The translations under genes were made by a program, and so were the position numbers. Of a stretch of 64,000 nucleotides of DNA, positions 13,967 through 22,497 are shown one piece after another. The stretch comes from Methanocella conradii HZ254 (GTDB taxonomy: Archaea; Halobacteriota; Methanocellia; Methanocellales; Methanocellaceae): NCBI RefSeq assembly GCF_000251105.1, contig NC_017034.1:1302001-1366000 (forward strand), in the 5' to 3' direction. The first letter of the stretch is position 1. The number at the start of each line of letters is the position of its first letter. Below the pieces are notes generated by a model. It was given only the letters and a program-made list of their open reading frames with translations. It was not told the DNA's origin and ran no database searches.

Positions 13967-15106
13967 ATGCCGTACGAAGTGTCTGTAGTCAGGTGTGAAA
14001 CATATGATGAGGCCGAGGTCAGAAAAGCGGTCGAAGAAGGCCTGGCACCATTAGGAGGGCTGGGCAGCGTCGTCAAAAAGGGGGACCGGGTGCTCATTAA
14101 GCTTAACCTGTTGGCCGCTAAGCCTCCTGAAGCGGCCGTCACGACGCACCCTGCGCTCGCTAAAGCCGTGGTGAACATGATAAAGGAGCTTGGGGCGATA
14201 CCCATGGTGGGCGACTCGCCGGGCGGAAGGAGCACGATGGCATCTTATAAAGCGTTGCTTAAGGCGACGGGCATCCAGCAGATGGCCGATGAGACCGGCT
14301 GTACTATCGTGCGGTTTGACGGCGAGGTAGCAGACATAAATGCCGAAAGCGCCAGGACGTACAAAAAACTCAAAATCGCAAAAGCGGTAACAGAGGCGGA
14401 AGTAATCATAAGCCTGCCCAAGATGAAGACGCACACTTTAACGTATTTCACGGGGGCAGTAAAGATGCTCTACGGATACCTTCCCGGCATGACAAAGGCC
14501 GAGTATCACCTTCACACGGCGAGAGACGTAGGAATGTTCGCAGAGCTTCTGCTGGACCTGTACGAGGCGAGGAGGCCCGACTTGAGCATAATGGACGCCA
14601 TCGTGGGCATGGAAGGGGCAGGGCCGCAACATGGGTCCCCGCGCAGGATTGGCCTGGTCATGGCCAGCAAGAGCTGTACTGCGCTTGACTATGTGGCCGC
14701 CACGATAGCTGGGTTCGACCCAATGAGCGTACCGACGATAAAAAAGGCATATGAAAGGAACATTGGGCCGGCAGACCTGAAAGACATCCAGGTCTACGGG
14801 GAAAAGGTGGAGCCGCTCATCATCAAGGACTTTAAAAAGCCTCATACGATGCAGCTAAACCGTATACCCCCATTCCTTCTTAACAGCTTGCGCCGTTTCG
14901 TATCAGACAGGCCGTGCATCGACCCTGCAAAGTGCAGGATGTGCGGCGCCTGTGCAAGGGACTGCCCGCCGAAGGCGATAAGATTCGTAAAAGGCAAGAC
15001 CCCATCCATAGACCACAATAAATGTATCCGCTGCTACTGCTGCCAGGAGCTATGTCCTGAAGGAGCCGTTTACGTCTCAAGGCCGTTCGCCCGCAGGCTT
15101 ATATAA
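13967..15106 (+). CDS. DUF362 protein with two [4Fe-4S] ferredoxin motifs
   Basis: 379 residues. The N-terminal about 290 residues are the DUF362 domain (VLIKLNLLAAKPPEAAVTTH, GDSPGGRST, SLPKMKTHTLTYFTGAVKM). The C-terminus holds two ferredoxin clusters: CRMCGACARDCPPKA and CIRCYCCQELCPEGA; the second has CxxCxCCxxxC spacing with an extra Cys. DUF362 proteins are cytoplasmic Fe-S proteins of unsettled function. The flavodoxin-like gene that converges from downstream could be a redox neighbour. Confidence 0.9.
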   Translation: MPYEVSVVRCETYDEAEVRKAVEEGLAPLGGLGSVVKKGDRVLIKLNLLAAKPPEAAVTTHPALAKAVVNMIKELGAIPMVGDSPGGRSTMASYKALLKATGIQQMADETGCTIVRFDGEVADINAESARTYKKLKIAKAVTEAEVIISLPKMKTHTLTYFTGAVKMLYGYLPGMTKAEYHLHTARDVGMFAELLLDLYEARRPDLSIMDAIVGMEGAGPQHGSPRRIGLVMASKSCTALDYVAATIAGFDPMSVPTIKKAYERNIGPADLKDIQVYGEKVEPLIIKDFKKPHTMQLNRIPPFLLNSLRRFVSDRPCIDPAKCRMCGACARDCPPKAIRFVKGKTPSIDHNKCIRCYCCQELCPEGAVYVSRPFARRLI

Positions 15107-15112
15107 GTAAAT

Positions 15113-15565
15113 TCACGTCGTCTCTACCGCCATATAGGAGAGAGATGCAAGCTCCTTTCCGAAGTCGATACAGACGGCACGGTTGACCTTGCGCCAGGGC
15201 CCCTTTGCGCTGTCAAACGAAGTCATTTTTACCACCTTGCCCCGACAAGCGCCCTTAAGCTCCTCGAGGTACTTTCTCACCATGAAGTTCCTCATGCCGA
15301 ATATGCCCGCGAAGCATACGATGAATAGCGCCACCTTCTTATTGCTTAAGCCCTTCCACCCTAAGAAATTCAATATGCTTTCCATAGGCTTATCATTATA
15401 CATAGGAGTCCCAACGGTAATGAGGTCGTAGTCTAGCGACCTGACCTCCTCTGGCTTGCAAACGTCAACCTGTGCGCCTTTTGACACGGCGCCCTCCCTT
15501 ATCCACTGGACGATCTCGGCTGAAGAGCCGCCCTTAGAGTCAAAAACGATGAGAATTCGTCCCAT
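15113..15565 (-). CDS. Flavodoxin-domain protein
   Basis: 150 residues. The N-terminal ILIVFDSKGGSSAEIVQWI is the FMN phosphate-binding loop, followed by ITVGTPMYNDKPMESILNFL, the region that cradles the isoalloxazine, and KKVALFIVCFAGI. It resembles the flavodoxin/HemG-like group. It is likely an electron carrier or a small flavin oxidoreductase. The stop lies 6 nt from the stop of the DUF362 ferredoxin gene on the other strand. Confidence 0.85.
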   Translation of the reverse strand: MGRILIVFDSKGGSSAEIVQWIREGAVSKGAQVDVCKPEEVRSLDYDLITVGTPMYNDKPMESILNFLGWKGLSNKKVALFIVCFAGIFGMRNFMVRKYLEELKGACRGKVVKMTSFDSAKGPWRKVNRAVCIDFGKELASLSYMAVETT

Positions 15566-15694
15566 ATTCCCTCTTTCAACTTCAAATCATCTCTAATTAC
15601 GCATATCTTTATGAACTTTCTAGTCGGTTTTCTTTAATAAGATGCTAAAATGCGCTAATAAAATGGATGTGTACGCCATGAAGCGTTTGTTTGA

Positions 15695-15738
15695 TTAAGC
15701 CTCTAAGTCTAAGAGGGCGCTATGGCTTAGAGGCTTAA
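15695..15738 (-). terminator. Terminator of the aro operon
   Basis: A perfect 13-bp inverted repeat (TTAAGCCTCTAAG / CTTAGAGGCTTAA) with an 18-nt loop lies 14 nt beyond the stop of the DHQ synthase II gene. The rest of 15566-15694 is AT-rich and holds no gene I can support. Confidence 0.65.
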
Positions 15739-15752
15739 AGCCATTCTCTATC

Positions 15753-16877
15753 TTACTTTTCGATTATGGTCTCTTCTATCTTCATCCCAAAGTGCCGGCC
15801 GGCGTCTTCCACGCGGACAAGGACTTTATCCCCGGGCTTAAGCCTCGTCACGGGTATCGAGCTGCCATCGCTCCCTACGAGCTTTATAGTCTCGGCGTTC
15901 TGAAGGATTGCGGAGACCTTTTTGCCGCCTGCCTCCGCCTCCACGTACAGGAGCGGCCTGCGCTCGATCTTCACACGGCCAATGGTCGCCTTCCTGGCGT
16001 CCCCATCTTTATCAACGATGAGGGCGCCATCGCCGCTGGCAAGCTCAGAAAGGTAGCGAGTCTTCTCGTCGACGAGCACGTACTCATGCACGGCGCCCGC
16101 GTTTACGCGGAAAGGCCTGCTCGCCACGTAGGGGCTCTCCTCGGCCTCGGATTGTACCAGGAACAGGCCGCCCGACTGGTTGCCGACGAGCATGCCCTCG
16201 CCGGGCTTCATCAAGGAGCAGGTATCAATGCAAACCCTGTCGCCAATGCCCGCCTCCTTCACCGCCGTCACGGTAGCAGTAGCCAGGGCCACCTTCTGCC
16301 TCCTTGAAGTTACGGCCTTCGCTATATCCCTCACCTTAAGCGGGTCATCCGTGCTTATCAAAATGCCGTCAGCGCCTTTTTCCAGCGTCTGAAGCGCAAC
16401 TGACGCCTCGCCCACGTTCTCGGCCTTTGCGATGATCTTCACGGGCGAGCCCTGCAGCTCAGCTATCAGGTTCTCCAGAGGGATGACTTTCCAGTCCTTG
16501 CCCTCTATGATGAGGTAATCGGAGGCCTTGCCGAGCTTCACGGCAAGCCTCTCGTATTCCTTGCCCTCGAGCCGCACAAACGCGGCGGTGGCCTTGCCCA
16601 CGCCCTTAAGCTTCTTCACCGCTGCGAGGTCCGCAGAGTCCTCTAGCCTTTTCGGCAGGGGGGTGGTGCCATCGCCCTCGGAGCCGATGCCCACCAGCAT
16701 GACATCTGCGTTCTCATCAGTAGAGACTATCTTTATTCGGCCAAGCTCTCTAGCCTTATCAGCCTGGTCGGCCCCCGCCAGCACGGCATCTGCCCCGGCT
16801 TCAAGGGCGGCCGTCACCTCTTCCTTTGCCTTACTCCATGGAAATTCATGTACGTCGACCCAGACAAGCTTATTCAT
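15753..16877 (-). CDS. aroB': 3-dehydroquinate synthase II
   Basis: 374 residues. This archaeal enzyme (MJ1249 type) oxidatively deaminates and cyclises 2-amino-3,7-dideoxy-D-threo-hept-6-ulosonate (ADTH) to 3-dehydroquinate with NAD+, replacing the DAHP/AroB route. Signatures: WVDVHEFPWSKAKEEVTAALE, DRVCIDTCSLMKPGEGMLVGN, SRPFRVNAGAVHEYVL and RYLSELASGDGALIVD. The start overlaps the upstream ADTH synthase stop by 4 nt (ATGA), so the two steps of the pathway are coupled. Confidence 0.95.
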   Translation of the reverse strand: MNKLVWVDVHEFPWSKAKEEVTAALEAGADAVLAGADQADKARELGRIKIVSTDENADVMLVGIGSEGDGTTPLPKRLEDSADLAAVKKLKGVGKATAAFVRLEGKEYERLAVKLGKASDYLIIEGKDWKVIPLENLIAELQGSPVKIIAKAENVGEASVALQTLEKGADGILISTDDPLKVRDIAKAVTSRRQKVALATATVTAVKEAGIGDRVCIDTCSLMKPGEGMLVGNQSGGLFLVQSEAEESPYVASRPFRVNAGAVHEYVLVDEKTRYLSELASGDGALIVDKDGDARKATIGRVKIERRPLLYVEAEAGGKKVSAILQNAETIKLVGSDGSSIPVTRLKPGDKVLVRVEDAGRHFGMKIEETIIEK

Positions 16878-17674
16878 CTCTTAAGCTCCTCGAAGGCCTC
16901 TGAAGCAGTCCACTTTTCATGGACGATACGGGAGATAGCCCTCGTTATATGGGTTGGGGATTTATGTTGAAATACATTTCTACCTATTGCAGCCCCCTTC
17001 GCTCCTGCGCTCATGGCTCCTTCTATCATCTCTAACAGCTCGATATCAGACCCCATCTTTGGGCCGCCAGCGATGATAATTGGCACGGGGCACCCCTTTA
17101 CCACCTGCTTAAAACTGTCCGGGTCGCCGGTATAGTTGGTCTTGATGATATCGGCGCCGAGCTCGGCGCCAACTCTAGCCGCGTGTGCCACCACTAGCGG
17201 GTCATGCTGGTTCTTTATAGACGACCCTCTGGGATACATCATGGCTATCAATGGTATGCCCCAGAATGCGCAGCGCTCTGCGACACTTCCCAGTATGCCG
17301 AGCTGTGCGCTCTCGGTATCGCTGCCCACGTTGATGTGGACGCTCACCGCGTCTGCCCCCATTTTCATGCACTCCTCTACCGTGCATACCTGTACCTTGT
17401 TGTTCGGGTCTGGCGATAGCGAGGTTGAGGCGCTCATGTGGACGATGAGGCCAATATCCTTGCCATATCCACGATGCCCGTATGGTACCATGCCCTTTTG
17501 CATTAACACGGCGTTTGCGCCGCCTTCTGCTACCTTTTCGACTGTATCCGCGAGGTCCGTTATCCCCTCGACCGGCCCTATAGATATGCCGTGGTCCAGG
17601 GGGATAATCAGGCTGTTCCCGCTTTTTCTGTCCTTGATCCTCTCTATTCTTATTCTCTTGCCAATCGTCATCAT
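16874..17674 (-). CDS. aroA': ADTH synthase (2-amino-3,7-dideoxy-D-threo-hept-6-ulosonate synthase)
   Basis: 266 residues from the ATG at 17674. A class I aldolase barrel that joins L-aspartate semialdehyde and 6-deoxy-5-ketofructose 1-phosphate in the archaeal route to aromatic amino acids. Visible: SLIIPLDHGISIGPVEGI, the Schiff-base lysine in ADIIKTNYTGDP, PIIIAGGPK and AAIGRNVFQHKSP. The longer reading frame that begins at 17701 is rejected: those nine codons lie inside a palindrome adjoining the TATA element. Four-nt overlap with the DHQ synthase II gene. Confidence 0.93.
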   Translation of the reverse strand: MMTIGKRIRIERIKDRKSGNSLIIPLDHGISIGPVEGITDLADTVEKVAEGGANAVLMQKGMVPYGHRGYGKDIGLIVHMSASTSLSPDPNNKVQVCTVEECMKMGADAVSVHINVGSDTESAQLGILGSVAERCAFWGIPLIAMMYPRGSSIKNQHDPLVVAHAARVGAELGADIIKTNYTGDPDSFKQVVKGCPVPIIIAGGPKMGSDIELLEMIEGAMSAGAKGAAIGRNVFQHKSPTHITRAISRIVHEKWTASEAFEELKR

Positions 17675-17682
17675 GGTTGACA

Positions 17683-17711
17683 CCGTGCTAGTATGTGTCA
17701 TACTAGCACGG
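17683..17711. promoter_or_regulatory. Perfect 13-bp palindrome: candidate operator of the aro pair
   Basis: CCGTGCTAGTATG-TGT-CATACTAGCACGG, no mismatch. It adjoins the likely TATA element (17712-17720, CTATTTAAC on the minus strand) on its downstream side, so it covers the expected start site, where archaeal repressors commonly bind. It would also form a hairpin in the 5' leader. Confidence 0.6.
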
Positions 17712-17722
17712 TTAAATAGATA

Positions 17723-17890
17723 AAGGTATCGGTCTTTTCTACGAAACTAGAAAACAATGGTCGAGCGTGTCGTTCGTTCTGCCCTGAAGGGGCAAACAGG
17801 CTTGGGGGGAGGGTCAGCCGAGGGGGGCGTAGCGAAGCCCCCATTTAGCCTCAGAAAAAGAAATACTATCTACCCGACCATCATTTATTT
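17723..17890. other. Structured GC-rich intergenic region
   Basis: Between pgk and the aro promoter. Contains the stem GGGGGC/GCCCCC (around 17826-17842), a TGCCC-TGAAG-GGGCA hairpin (around 17781-17795), and ATGGTCG near 17758 mirrored by CGACCAT near 17878. On the minus strand this is the pgk 3' region, so a terminator or a small structured RNA is possible. No tRNA can be drawn from it. Confidence 0.4.
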
Positions 17891-19123
17891 TTAAATTACG
17901 CCCACTGGCCCCATCATTCTCTTCTTGGCGGCTTTAAGGGCTTCTATGGCTGGCATGGGCTTGCCTCCCAGGAAGTCTATGGCGGCGCCGCCCCCTGTGG
18001 AGAGGTGCGTAATCTTATCCCCGATGCCCATCTCTTCCACCGCTGCGGCGCTGTGGCCCCCGCCCACCACTGAAAACCTGGCCTTAGTGGCCGCCATAAG
18101 GATATCCCTTGTGCCGGTGGCGAACTCCTGGCTCTCGAAGATGCCCGCCGGCCCATTTAGTATAACCTTATCAGCATGCCGTATGATATCTGAGAAACTC
18201 GCTATGGTCTCATGGCCTATGTCCGATATCAGGTAGTCGGTAGGAAGCTGCTTCACGTTAACCTCGACCCGCTTTCCATCCTTGTTGACGGCCACGTCGC
18301 AGGGCATGGCAATCATTTCGCCGAACTGCCGTAACAACTCCTTTGCTCTAGGAATTTCGCCTGAGAGCCCGCTCTTATCCAGGAAGCCCATGTTGGGCTT
18401 GCCGATGTCCAGCCCCCTAGCCGCCAGGAACACACTTGCGACGACGCCGGTGACAAGCACCCTCGTGGCAATCTTCTTTTCTAGCACGTTTCTAATGACG
18501 CTGATGCTGTCGTCCACCTTGGCCCCACCTAAAACGTACACAACTTCGCCGCCGCCCTTTAGCGCCTCGGTGAGCGAGTCTATCTCCTTCTGCATTAGCC
18601 TGCCCGCCCCGGACGGCAGCACAGGGGTAAAGCCGACAAGCGAACACTGGGAACGATGGGAAGCGCCGAAGGCGTCGTTCAAAAAGACCTGGGCAAACGG
18701 CGCCAGCTTCTTGACCATGATGGCCTTAGCGGCCTCATGGGGGGCCAACTCCAGCACCTCCTCGGAGTAGAACCTAACGTTCTCCAGCATGACAACTTCC
18801 CCTGCCTCGGCCTCTACGATAGCCGTCTTCGCATGCGAGCCGAAAATATCGTCAACATAGCGCACGTTCTGCTTGATATACCGCTGCAATAGCCTGGCGT
18901 GCTCCTCCATCGTGGTGAAGTCCTTCTTCCCCGGCCTGCTCTGGTGGGCCAGGATGACTACCTTAGAGTCCTCAAGCTCCTTGATAGTGGGCGCGCTCTC
19001 CCTGATACGCTTATCATCCAGAATCTTGCCATCCGGGCCGATCGGGGAGTTAAACTCCGCCCTTAGCAATACCGTCTTTCCATCCAGCTCAAAATCATCC
19101 ATCGTACAATAGTCGCGTTCCAT
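17891..19123 (-). CDS. pgk: Phosphoglycerate kinase
   Basis: 410 residues from the ATG at 19123, normal for archaeal enzymes. It interconverts 1,3-bisphosphoglycerate and ADP with 3-phosphoglycerate and ATP; in a methanogen it mainly serves gluconeogenesis. Signatures: VLLRAEFNSPIGPDGKILD, VILAHQSRPGKKD, NDAFGASHRSQCSLVGF, VLGGAKVDDSI, ILNGPAGIFE and STGGGAAIDFLGGK. A minus-strand TATA (AATATAAAT, about 19157-19168) excludes the more upstream frame start; the ATG at 19102 is an alternative. The downstream region has strong hairpins. Confidence 0.96.
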   Translation of the reverse strand: MERDYCTMDDFELDGKTVLLRAEFNSPIGPDGKILDDKRIRESAPTIKELEDSKVVILAHQSRPGKKDFTTMEEHARLLQRYIKQNVRYVDDIFGSHAKTAIVEAEAGEVVMLENVRFYSEEVLELAPHEAAKAIMVKKLAPFAQVFLNDAFGASHRSQCSLVGFTPVLPSGAGRLMQKEIDSLTEALKGGGEVVYVLGGAKVDDSISVIRNVLEKKIATRVLVTGVVASVFLAARGLDIGKPNMGFLDKSGLSGEIPRAKELLRQFGEMIAMPCDVAVNKDGKRVEVNVKQLPTDYLISDIGHETIASFSDIIRHADKVILNGPAGIFESQEFATGTRDILMAATKARFSVVGGGHSAAAVEEMGIGDKITHLSTGGGAAIDFLGGKPMPAIEALKAAKKRMMGPVGVI

Positions 19124-19227
19124 ACGCTCTACATCCCATGCGCATACAGACGATTGTAATTTATATTGCCCCATAATAAATGCTCCGATAAGCTTTATTT
19201 ATAGGGCGGGGTATATGCCGCTTTATC

Positions 19228-19854
19228 ATGAGGACGATTGGGCGACAGGGCGAGAAGCTGGCGGTCGTTTCGCTATTTTTGTTTATGCTTTTTATAGGGT
19301 ATTTTTGGCCTTTTCAGGTCAGCCTTGACGACGTGAGAGCACACCTTCCTGCCTTTATAGACAGAGAGGTGCAGAGCGTTCTTGACCGGCTCCCTCCTGA
19401 TAAGAGCGAGAAACTCAGGCTCCCGCTGCCCGAGGTCAAGTACCAGTGCGACTTCTATTATGACCGCGTAGTGAGCACGGGCGAGTACAACGCCACGTTT
19501 TGGATATCGAATAATACGGATAAGGATGACAAGTTTGTGGCAGACATATTTGCAGGTGAGCTTATCATGGGGATGACCACCCGCGTCTCTACTGAGGGCG
19601 GTGACTGGGCGAACGCCCCCGACCCCATAAGCATGATGACGCACACCAATGATATATATAAGACGAACGATGCCGCTCATGCTTATGAGCTTGCTAAGCT
19701 GGAGAAGGCTGACTACGTCTTCGTGCCGTATCGGGGACTCTATACGGGGTGGTGGCTGCCCAAGGAAGAGGTTAACTATGCCAAGTTTAACGATAGCCGG
19801 TACTTCGAGCCCGTCTTCGTGGATGATAACGTGACGGTATACAGGATAAAATAA
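19228..19854 (+). CDS. Membrane-anchored extracellular protein (208 aa)
   Basis: One N-terminal membrane segment (about residues 11-29, LAVVSLFLFMLFIGYFW) and an outer domain with N-glycosylation sequons (YNATF, SNNTDK, NDSR, NVTV). The C-terminal pattern DYVFVPYRGLYTGWW....KFNDSRYFEPVFVDDNVTVYRI resembles the soluble tails of archaeal glycosyltransferase/oligosaccharyltransferase-type membrane proteins, but the catalytic membrane part is absent. Function unknown. TATA GCTTTATTTATA lies at 19191-19202. Confidence 0.72.
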   Translation: MRTIGRQGEKLAVVSLFLFMLFIGYFWPFQVSLDDVRAHLPAFIDREVQSVLDRLPPDKSEKLRLPLPEVKYQCDFYYDRVVSTGEYNATFWISNNTDKDDKFVADIFAGELIMGMTTRVSTEGGDWANAPDPISMMTHTNDIYKTNDAAHAYELAKLEKADYVFVPYRGLYTGWWLPKEEVNYAKFNDSRYFEPVFVDDNVTVYRIK

Positions 19855-19906
19855 TGGTCGAAATGGTTTTTATATAAAGATGTATAACTTGATTGTCTGT
19901 ATCACT

Positions 19907-20710
19907 ATGAACCGGCCGTTTGATGAAAAGACGCTCTCCAGGATGACCATGTTCGGGCTTACCGAGTACGAGGCCCGGGTTTACTTGACCCTTATAGTGA
20001 AGGGGGGGCTTGAGGCCAGCAAGGTCTCGAAGTATGCAGACATACCAAGGCCACACACGTACTCGGTCTTGAAGGCTTTGCAGATGCGGGGGCTCGTCAC
20101 CGTGATACCCGAGGCGGTTAACCGCTACAGGGCGGTGCCGCTGGACGAGGGACTGGACCTGCTCATGGAGGAGCAGGAAAAACAGCTTTCCATACTAAAG
20201 CAGGCGAGGGAGGAGATCCTTTCGGAGGTTAAGCCTAAGGAGGCCATACCCGCTAACCATCAGTCCATAGTCTTATTATATTATGGCCGGCAGAACGTGT
20301 ATAAGCTAGTGGACGAGATGTTCTCCAGGTGCTGCCGGGAGTGCGACATCATGACCACAGCCAACGGCATCGTGAGGTTCTACAAGTATTTTAGCGATAA
20401 GGCCTCCGAGTTCAGGAATAAGGACATGCGGGTGCGGTTTATCGCTCCCGTGACGCCGCAGGTCGAGGATATCGCCCTTAGGCTTTCAAGCCTCGTTGAG
20501 ATGAGGCATATTGACCGCCTGCCATATATCCGTGTAGTCTTGATAGACGAGAGCGAGGTGCTGTTCGCCGAGTTCATCGATGACGACTATAAGGCCACAG
20601 GGAAGGAGACAGGCATCTGGATAAACCAGGCGGAACTGGCAAAGATGATGAAGACCATGTTTGAGAATACGTGGCAGAACACTGTGCCGTTCCCGCTGGA
20701 AAAGCATTAA
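19907..20710 (+). CDS. TrmB-family transcriptional regulator
   Basis: 267 residues. An N-terminal winged helix-turn-helix (FGLTEYEARVYLTLIVKGGLE, KVSKYADIPRPHTYSVLKAL) is followed by a coiled linker (EEQEKQLSILKQAREEIL) and a C-terminal TrmB-like sensor domain. TrmB proteins regulate sugar or central-carbon genes. The start at 19907 is favoured: TTTTTATATAAAG at 19866-19878 is a good TATA, so transcription begins near 19905 and the mRNA would be nearly leaderless. Neighbours (pgk, nadE, a surface protein) do not fix its ligand. Confidence 0.85.
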   Translation: MNRPFDEKTLSRMTMFGLTEYEARVYLTLIVKGGLEASKVSKYADIPRPHTYSVLKALQMRGLVTVIPEAVNRYRAVPLDEGLDLLMEEQEKQLSILKQAREEILSEVKPKEAIPANHQSIVLLYYGRQNVYKLVDEMFSRCCRECDIMTTANGIVRFYKYFSDKASEFRNKDMRVRFIAPVTPQVEDIALRLSSLVEMRHIDRLPYIRVVLIDESEVLFAEFIDDDYKATGKETGIWINQAELAKMMKTMFENTWQNTVPFPLEKH

Positions 20711-20712
20711 AA

Positions 20713-21732
20713 TTATTTTGGCATGGGGAGCGAGAGGGGCATGCTCTCCATAAGCATGGCGGCGTTCATCGCCTTCTTTATAGACTCCACGGTATCCAGC
20801 CGCACGCCAGCCCTCCTGGCGATATCCTGATCAGGGAGGCCGTGCCTTATGCCACACAGGATGCCATCAAGCTTTTCATAGGGTACTCCGATGGCCACCA
20901 CGTTAGGCATGCCCATGCCAAGCAGGTCGCCAGAAGAGGGCTTATTAACGATATGCTCGGGCACCCCAATATGTCTTGCCAGCCTCTGGATCTGAGTCTT
21001 ATAGAGGTGCTTTAGGATGGATATGTCGCTCGCCCCGTCGCCATACTTATCGTAAAACCCGATGCTCCACTCGGACAGGTCTGTGGTGCCGACGACCAGG
21101 TAATTATTCAGGATGGCATTAAAGTATAAGACCATCATGCGCGTCCTCGTCTTGGCGGTGGCGAAGGCGTGCAGCCGGTTCGCCACCGGCAGCGGGACCG
21201 CCGTAGCGCCTGACGTCGGGCTATAAATGCTGCTGAACTGCTCCGCGAATGGCGACTCCTTGCCGGTGAGCCTGCGGATGCGCTCCACCGCCCTCTCCAT
21301 GGCCGGCCTGTCCGACGCCTCCTCGTGGGATAGCAGGCCATAAGCGCCCAGGCTTTCCAGGATTGGAGAAATATCTATCTTCTTATATTGTATACCAAGC
21401 TGTTTCGCCAGCCCCACCGCATCCTCAATATTCCTGGGGCTCGAATCGCGTTCGGGCAATATCAGCCCCATGACCTTATCCTTGCCCAGCGCCTCAACGC
21501 ACAGGAAAGCCACCGTCGAGGAGTCCAGCCCGCCCGAAAGCCCGATGAGCGCCCCGTCTTTCCTGAAATTCTTAACCTCATTCCGTACGAACTCGACGAT
21601 ATCGTGCCTTGCCTTTTCCACGTCAAGCGCCAGGTATTCTTCAAGGCCTATCTTTCCCTTTTCCTCGCCCATCATATATATCAAAAACGACTTGCATGCC
21701 AAATTAATGGCTTTATCCACCGGACGCATCAA
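20713..21732 (-). CDS. nadE: NAD+ synthetase (divergent, long form)
   Basis: 339 residues, longer than the usual 245-275. The ATP-PPi-binding SGGLDSSTVAFL loop, LPERDSSPRNIEDA, GTTDLSEWSIGFYDKYGDGASDI and LYKTQIQRLA mark it as NadE, which amidates deamido-NAD. Odd points: about 45 extra residues after GAYGLLSH containing an Arg-rich helix and SIYSPTSGATAVP; the usual GNxxAR(L/I)RM helix reads FATAKTRTRMM; and the GQTDE(x)E segment near the C-terminus reads LGMGMPN. It ends in a Met/Ser/Pro-rich tail. No glutaminase domain, so ammonia or a separate amidotransferase is needed. Confidence 0.85.
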   Translation of the reverse strand: MMRPVDKAINLACKSFLIYMMGEEKGKIGLEEYLALDVEKARHDIVEFVRNEVKNFRKDGALIGLSGGLDSSTVAFLCVEALGKDKVMGLILPERDSSPRNIEDAVGLAKQLGIQYKKIDISPILESLGAYGLLSHEEASDRPAMERAVERIRRLTGKESPFAEQFSSIYSPTSGATAVPLPVANRLHAFATAKTRTRMMVLYFNAILNNYLVVGTTDLSEWSIGFYDKYGDGASDISILKHLYKTQIQRLARHIGVPEHIVNKPSSGDLLGMGMPNVVAIGVPYEKLDGILCGIRHGLPDQDIARRAGVRLDTVESIKKAMNAAMLMESMPLSLPMPK

Positions 21733-21797
21733 AATTCATGCCGAAATTCCATAAAAACCATATTGTAAAAAATATGGGGCATAGCCCCTTTTAATTT

Positions 21798-22289
21798 TTA
21801 CTTCGGCACAAGCACGGTGTCTATGCCCTGGATGACCCCATTCTTAGCCTGGATGTCCGGCTTCACGATCTTAGCGCCATCTATCATGATGGAGCCGTCT
21901 TTAGCCTTGGTCACCTTCAGCCTCTTGCCGTCGAGCGTGCTGACCGTCCCCATCTTCACGAGCTGATCGGTAGTATATTTACCGGATATGACGTGATTCT
22001 TAACGACCCCTGTCAGCTTAGGCTTATCCTTTGCCAGGCTCTCCATAGTACCAGCGGGCAGCTTGTTGAACGCTTCATCCGTGGGGGCGAGTATAGTATA
22101 TGGGCCGCCCGTGGAAAGCGCTGTATCATAGTTTGTGGCCTTAACCGCCCCGACGAGCTTCGAGAACGAGCCCGCATCCACGGCAGCGTCAAAAAGGCTC
22201 TTCTGCGCCTGCGCCAGCGCAGGCGCCGCAACGCACGCTAAAAGCGCCGATGCCAGGATTATTACTAATATTCTTCTCAATCCGACCAT
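21798..22289 (-). CDS. Secreted fasciclin (FAS1) domain protein
   Basis: 163 residues from the ATG at 22289, with GAGGGAG just before it. Signal peptide MVGLRRILVIILASALLACVAAPALAQA, then one complete FAS1 domain: SLFDAAVDAGSFSKLVGAV, the H1-like YTILAPTDEAFNKLPAGT, VVKNHVISGKY, and the C-terminal NGVIQGIDTVLVPK. FAS1 proteins are extracellular adhesion modules. There is no anchor, so it is probably released or wall-associated. A minus TATA (GAATATATAAGG, about 22317-22328) lies upstream. Confidence 0.94.
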   Translation of the reverse strand: MVGLRRILVIILASALLACVAAPALAQAQKSLFDAAVDAGSFSKLVGAVKATNYDTALSTGGPYTILAPTDEAFNKLPAGTMESLAKDKPKLTGVVKNHVISGKYTTDQLVKMGTVSTLDGKRLKVTKAKDGSIMIDGAKIVKPDIQAKNGVIQGIDTVLVPK

Positions 22290-22497
22290 CTCCCTCAAAA
22301 TACAAACAATGGAGGGCCTTATATATTCTCACGAAAATCACCGGCAAGGCCGCTAAACGCGCCGAAGAGTCTAATGGTGAAATGAAAAGGCGTCCTTGCC
22401 ATACGTGGAGGCGGAGGCGAAAGCCCATTTCCATACATAAGCCTTATAAACTAATAATTAAAATGTATGGGTGAATTTGCCATAGGTGACCTACCAA

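Noticed and set aside
15664..15699. An 11-codon frame (MDVYAMKRLFD) just before the 15695 hairpin
   Set aside because: Although it resembles a leader peptide, it faces away from the only nearby gene that could use it, and the hairpin already serves as terminator of the opposite operon.
15753..17674. A fusion or operon with a classical DAHP synthase/AroB pair
   Set aside because: Both genes match the archaeal ADTH/DHQ synthase II route instead.
17723..17890. A tRNA or other standard RNA gene
   Set aside because: No acceptor stem, T-loop GTTCGAxxC or anticodon stem arrangement can be drawn; nowhere else in the window do I see a convincing tRNA or rRNA.
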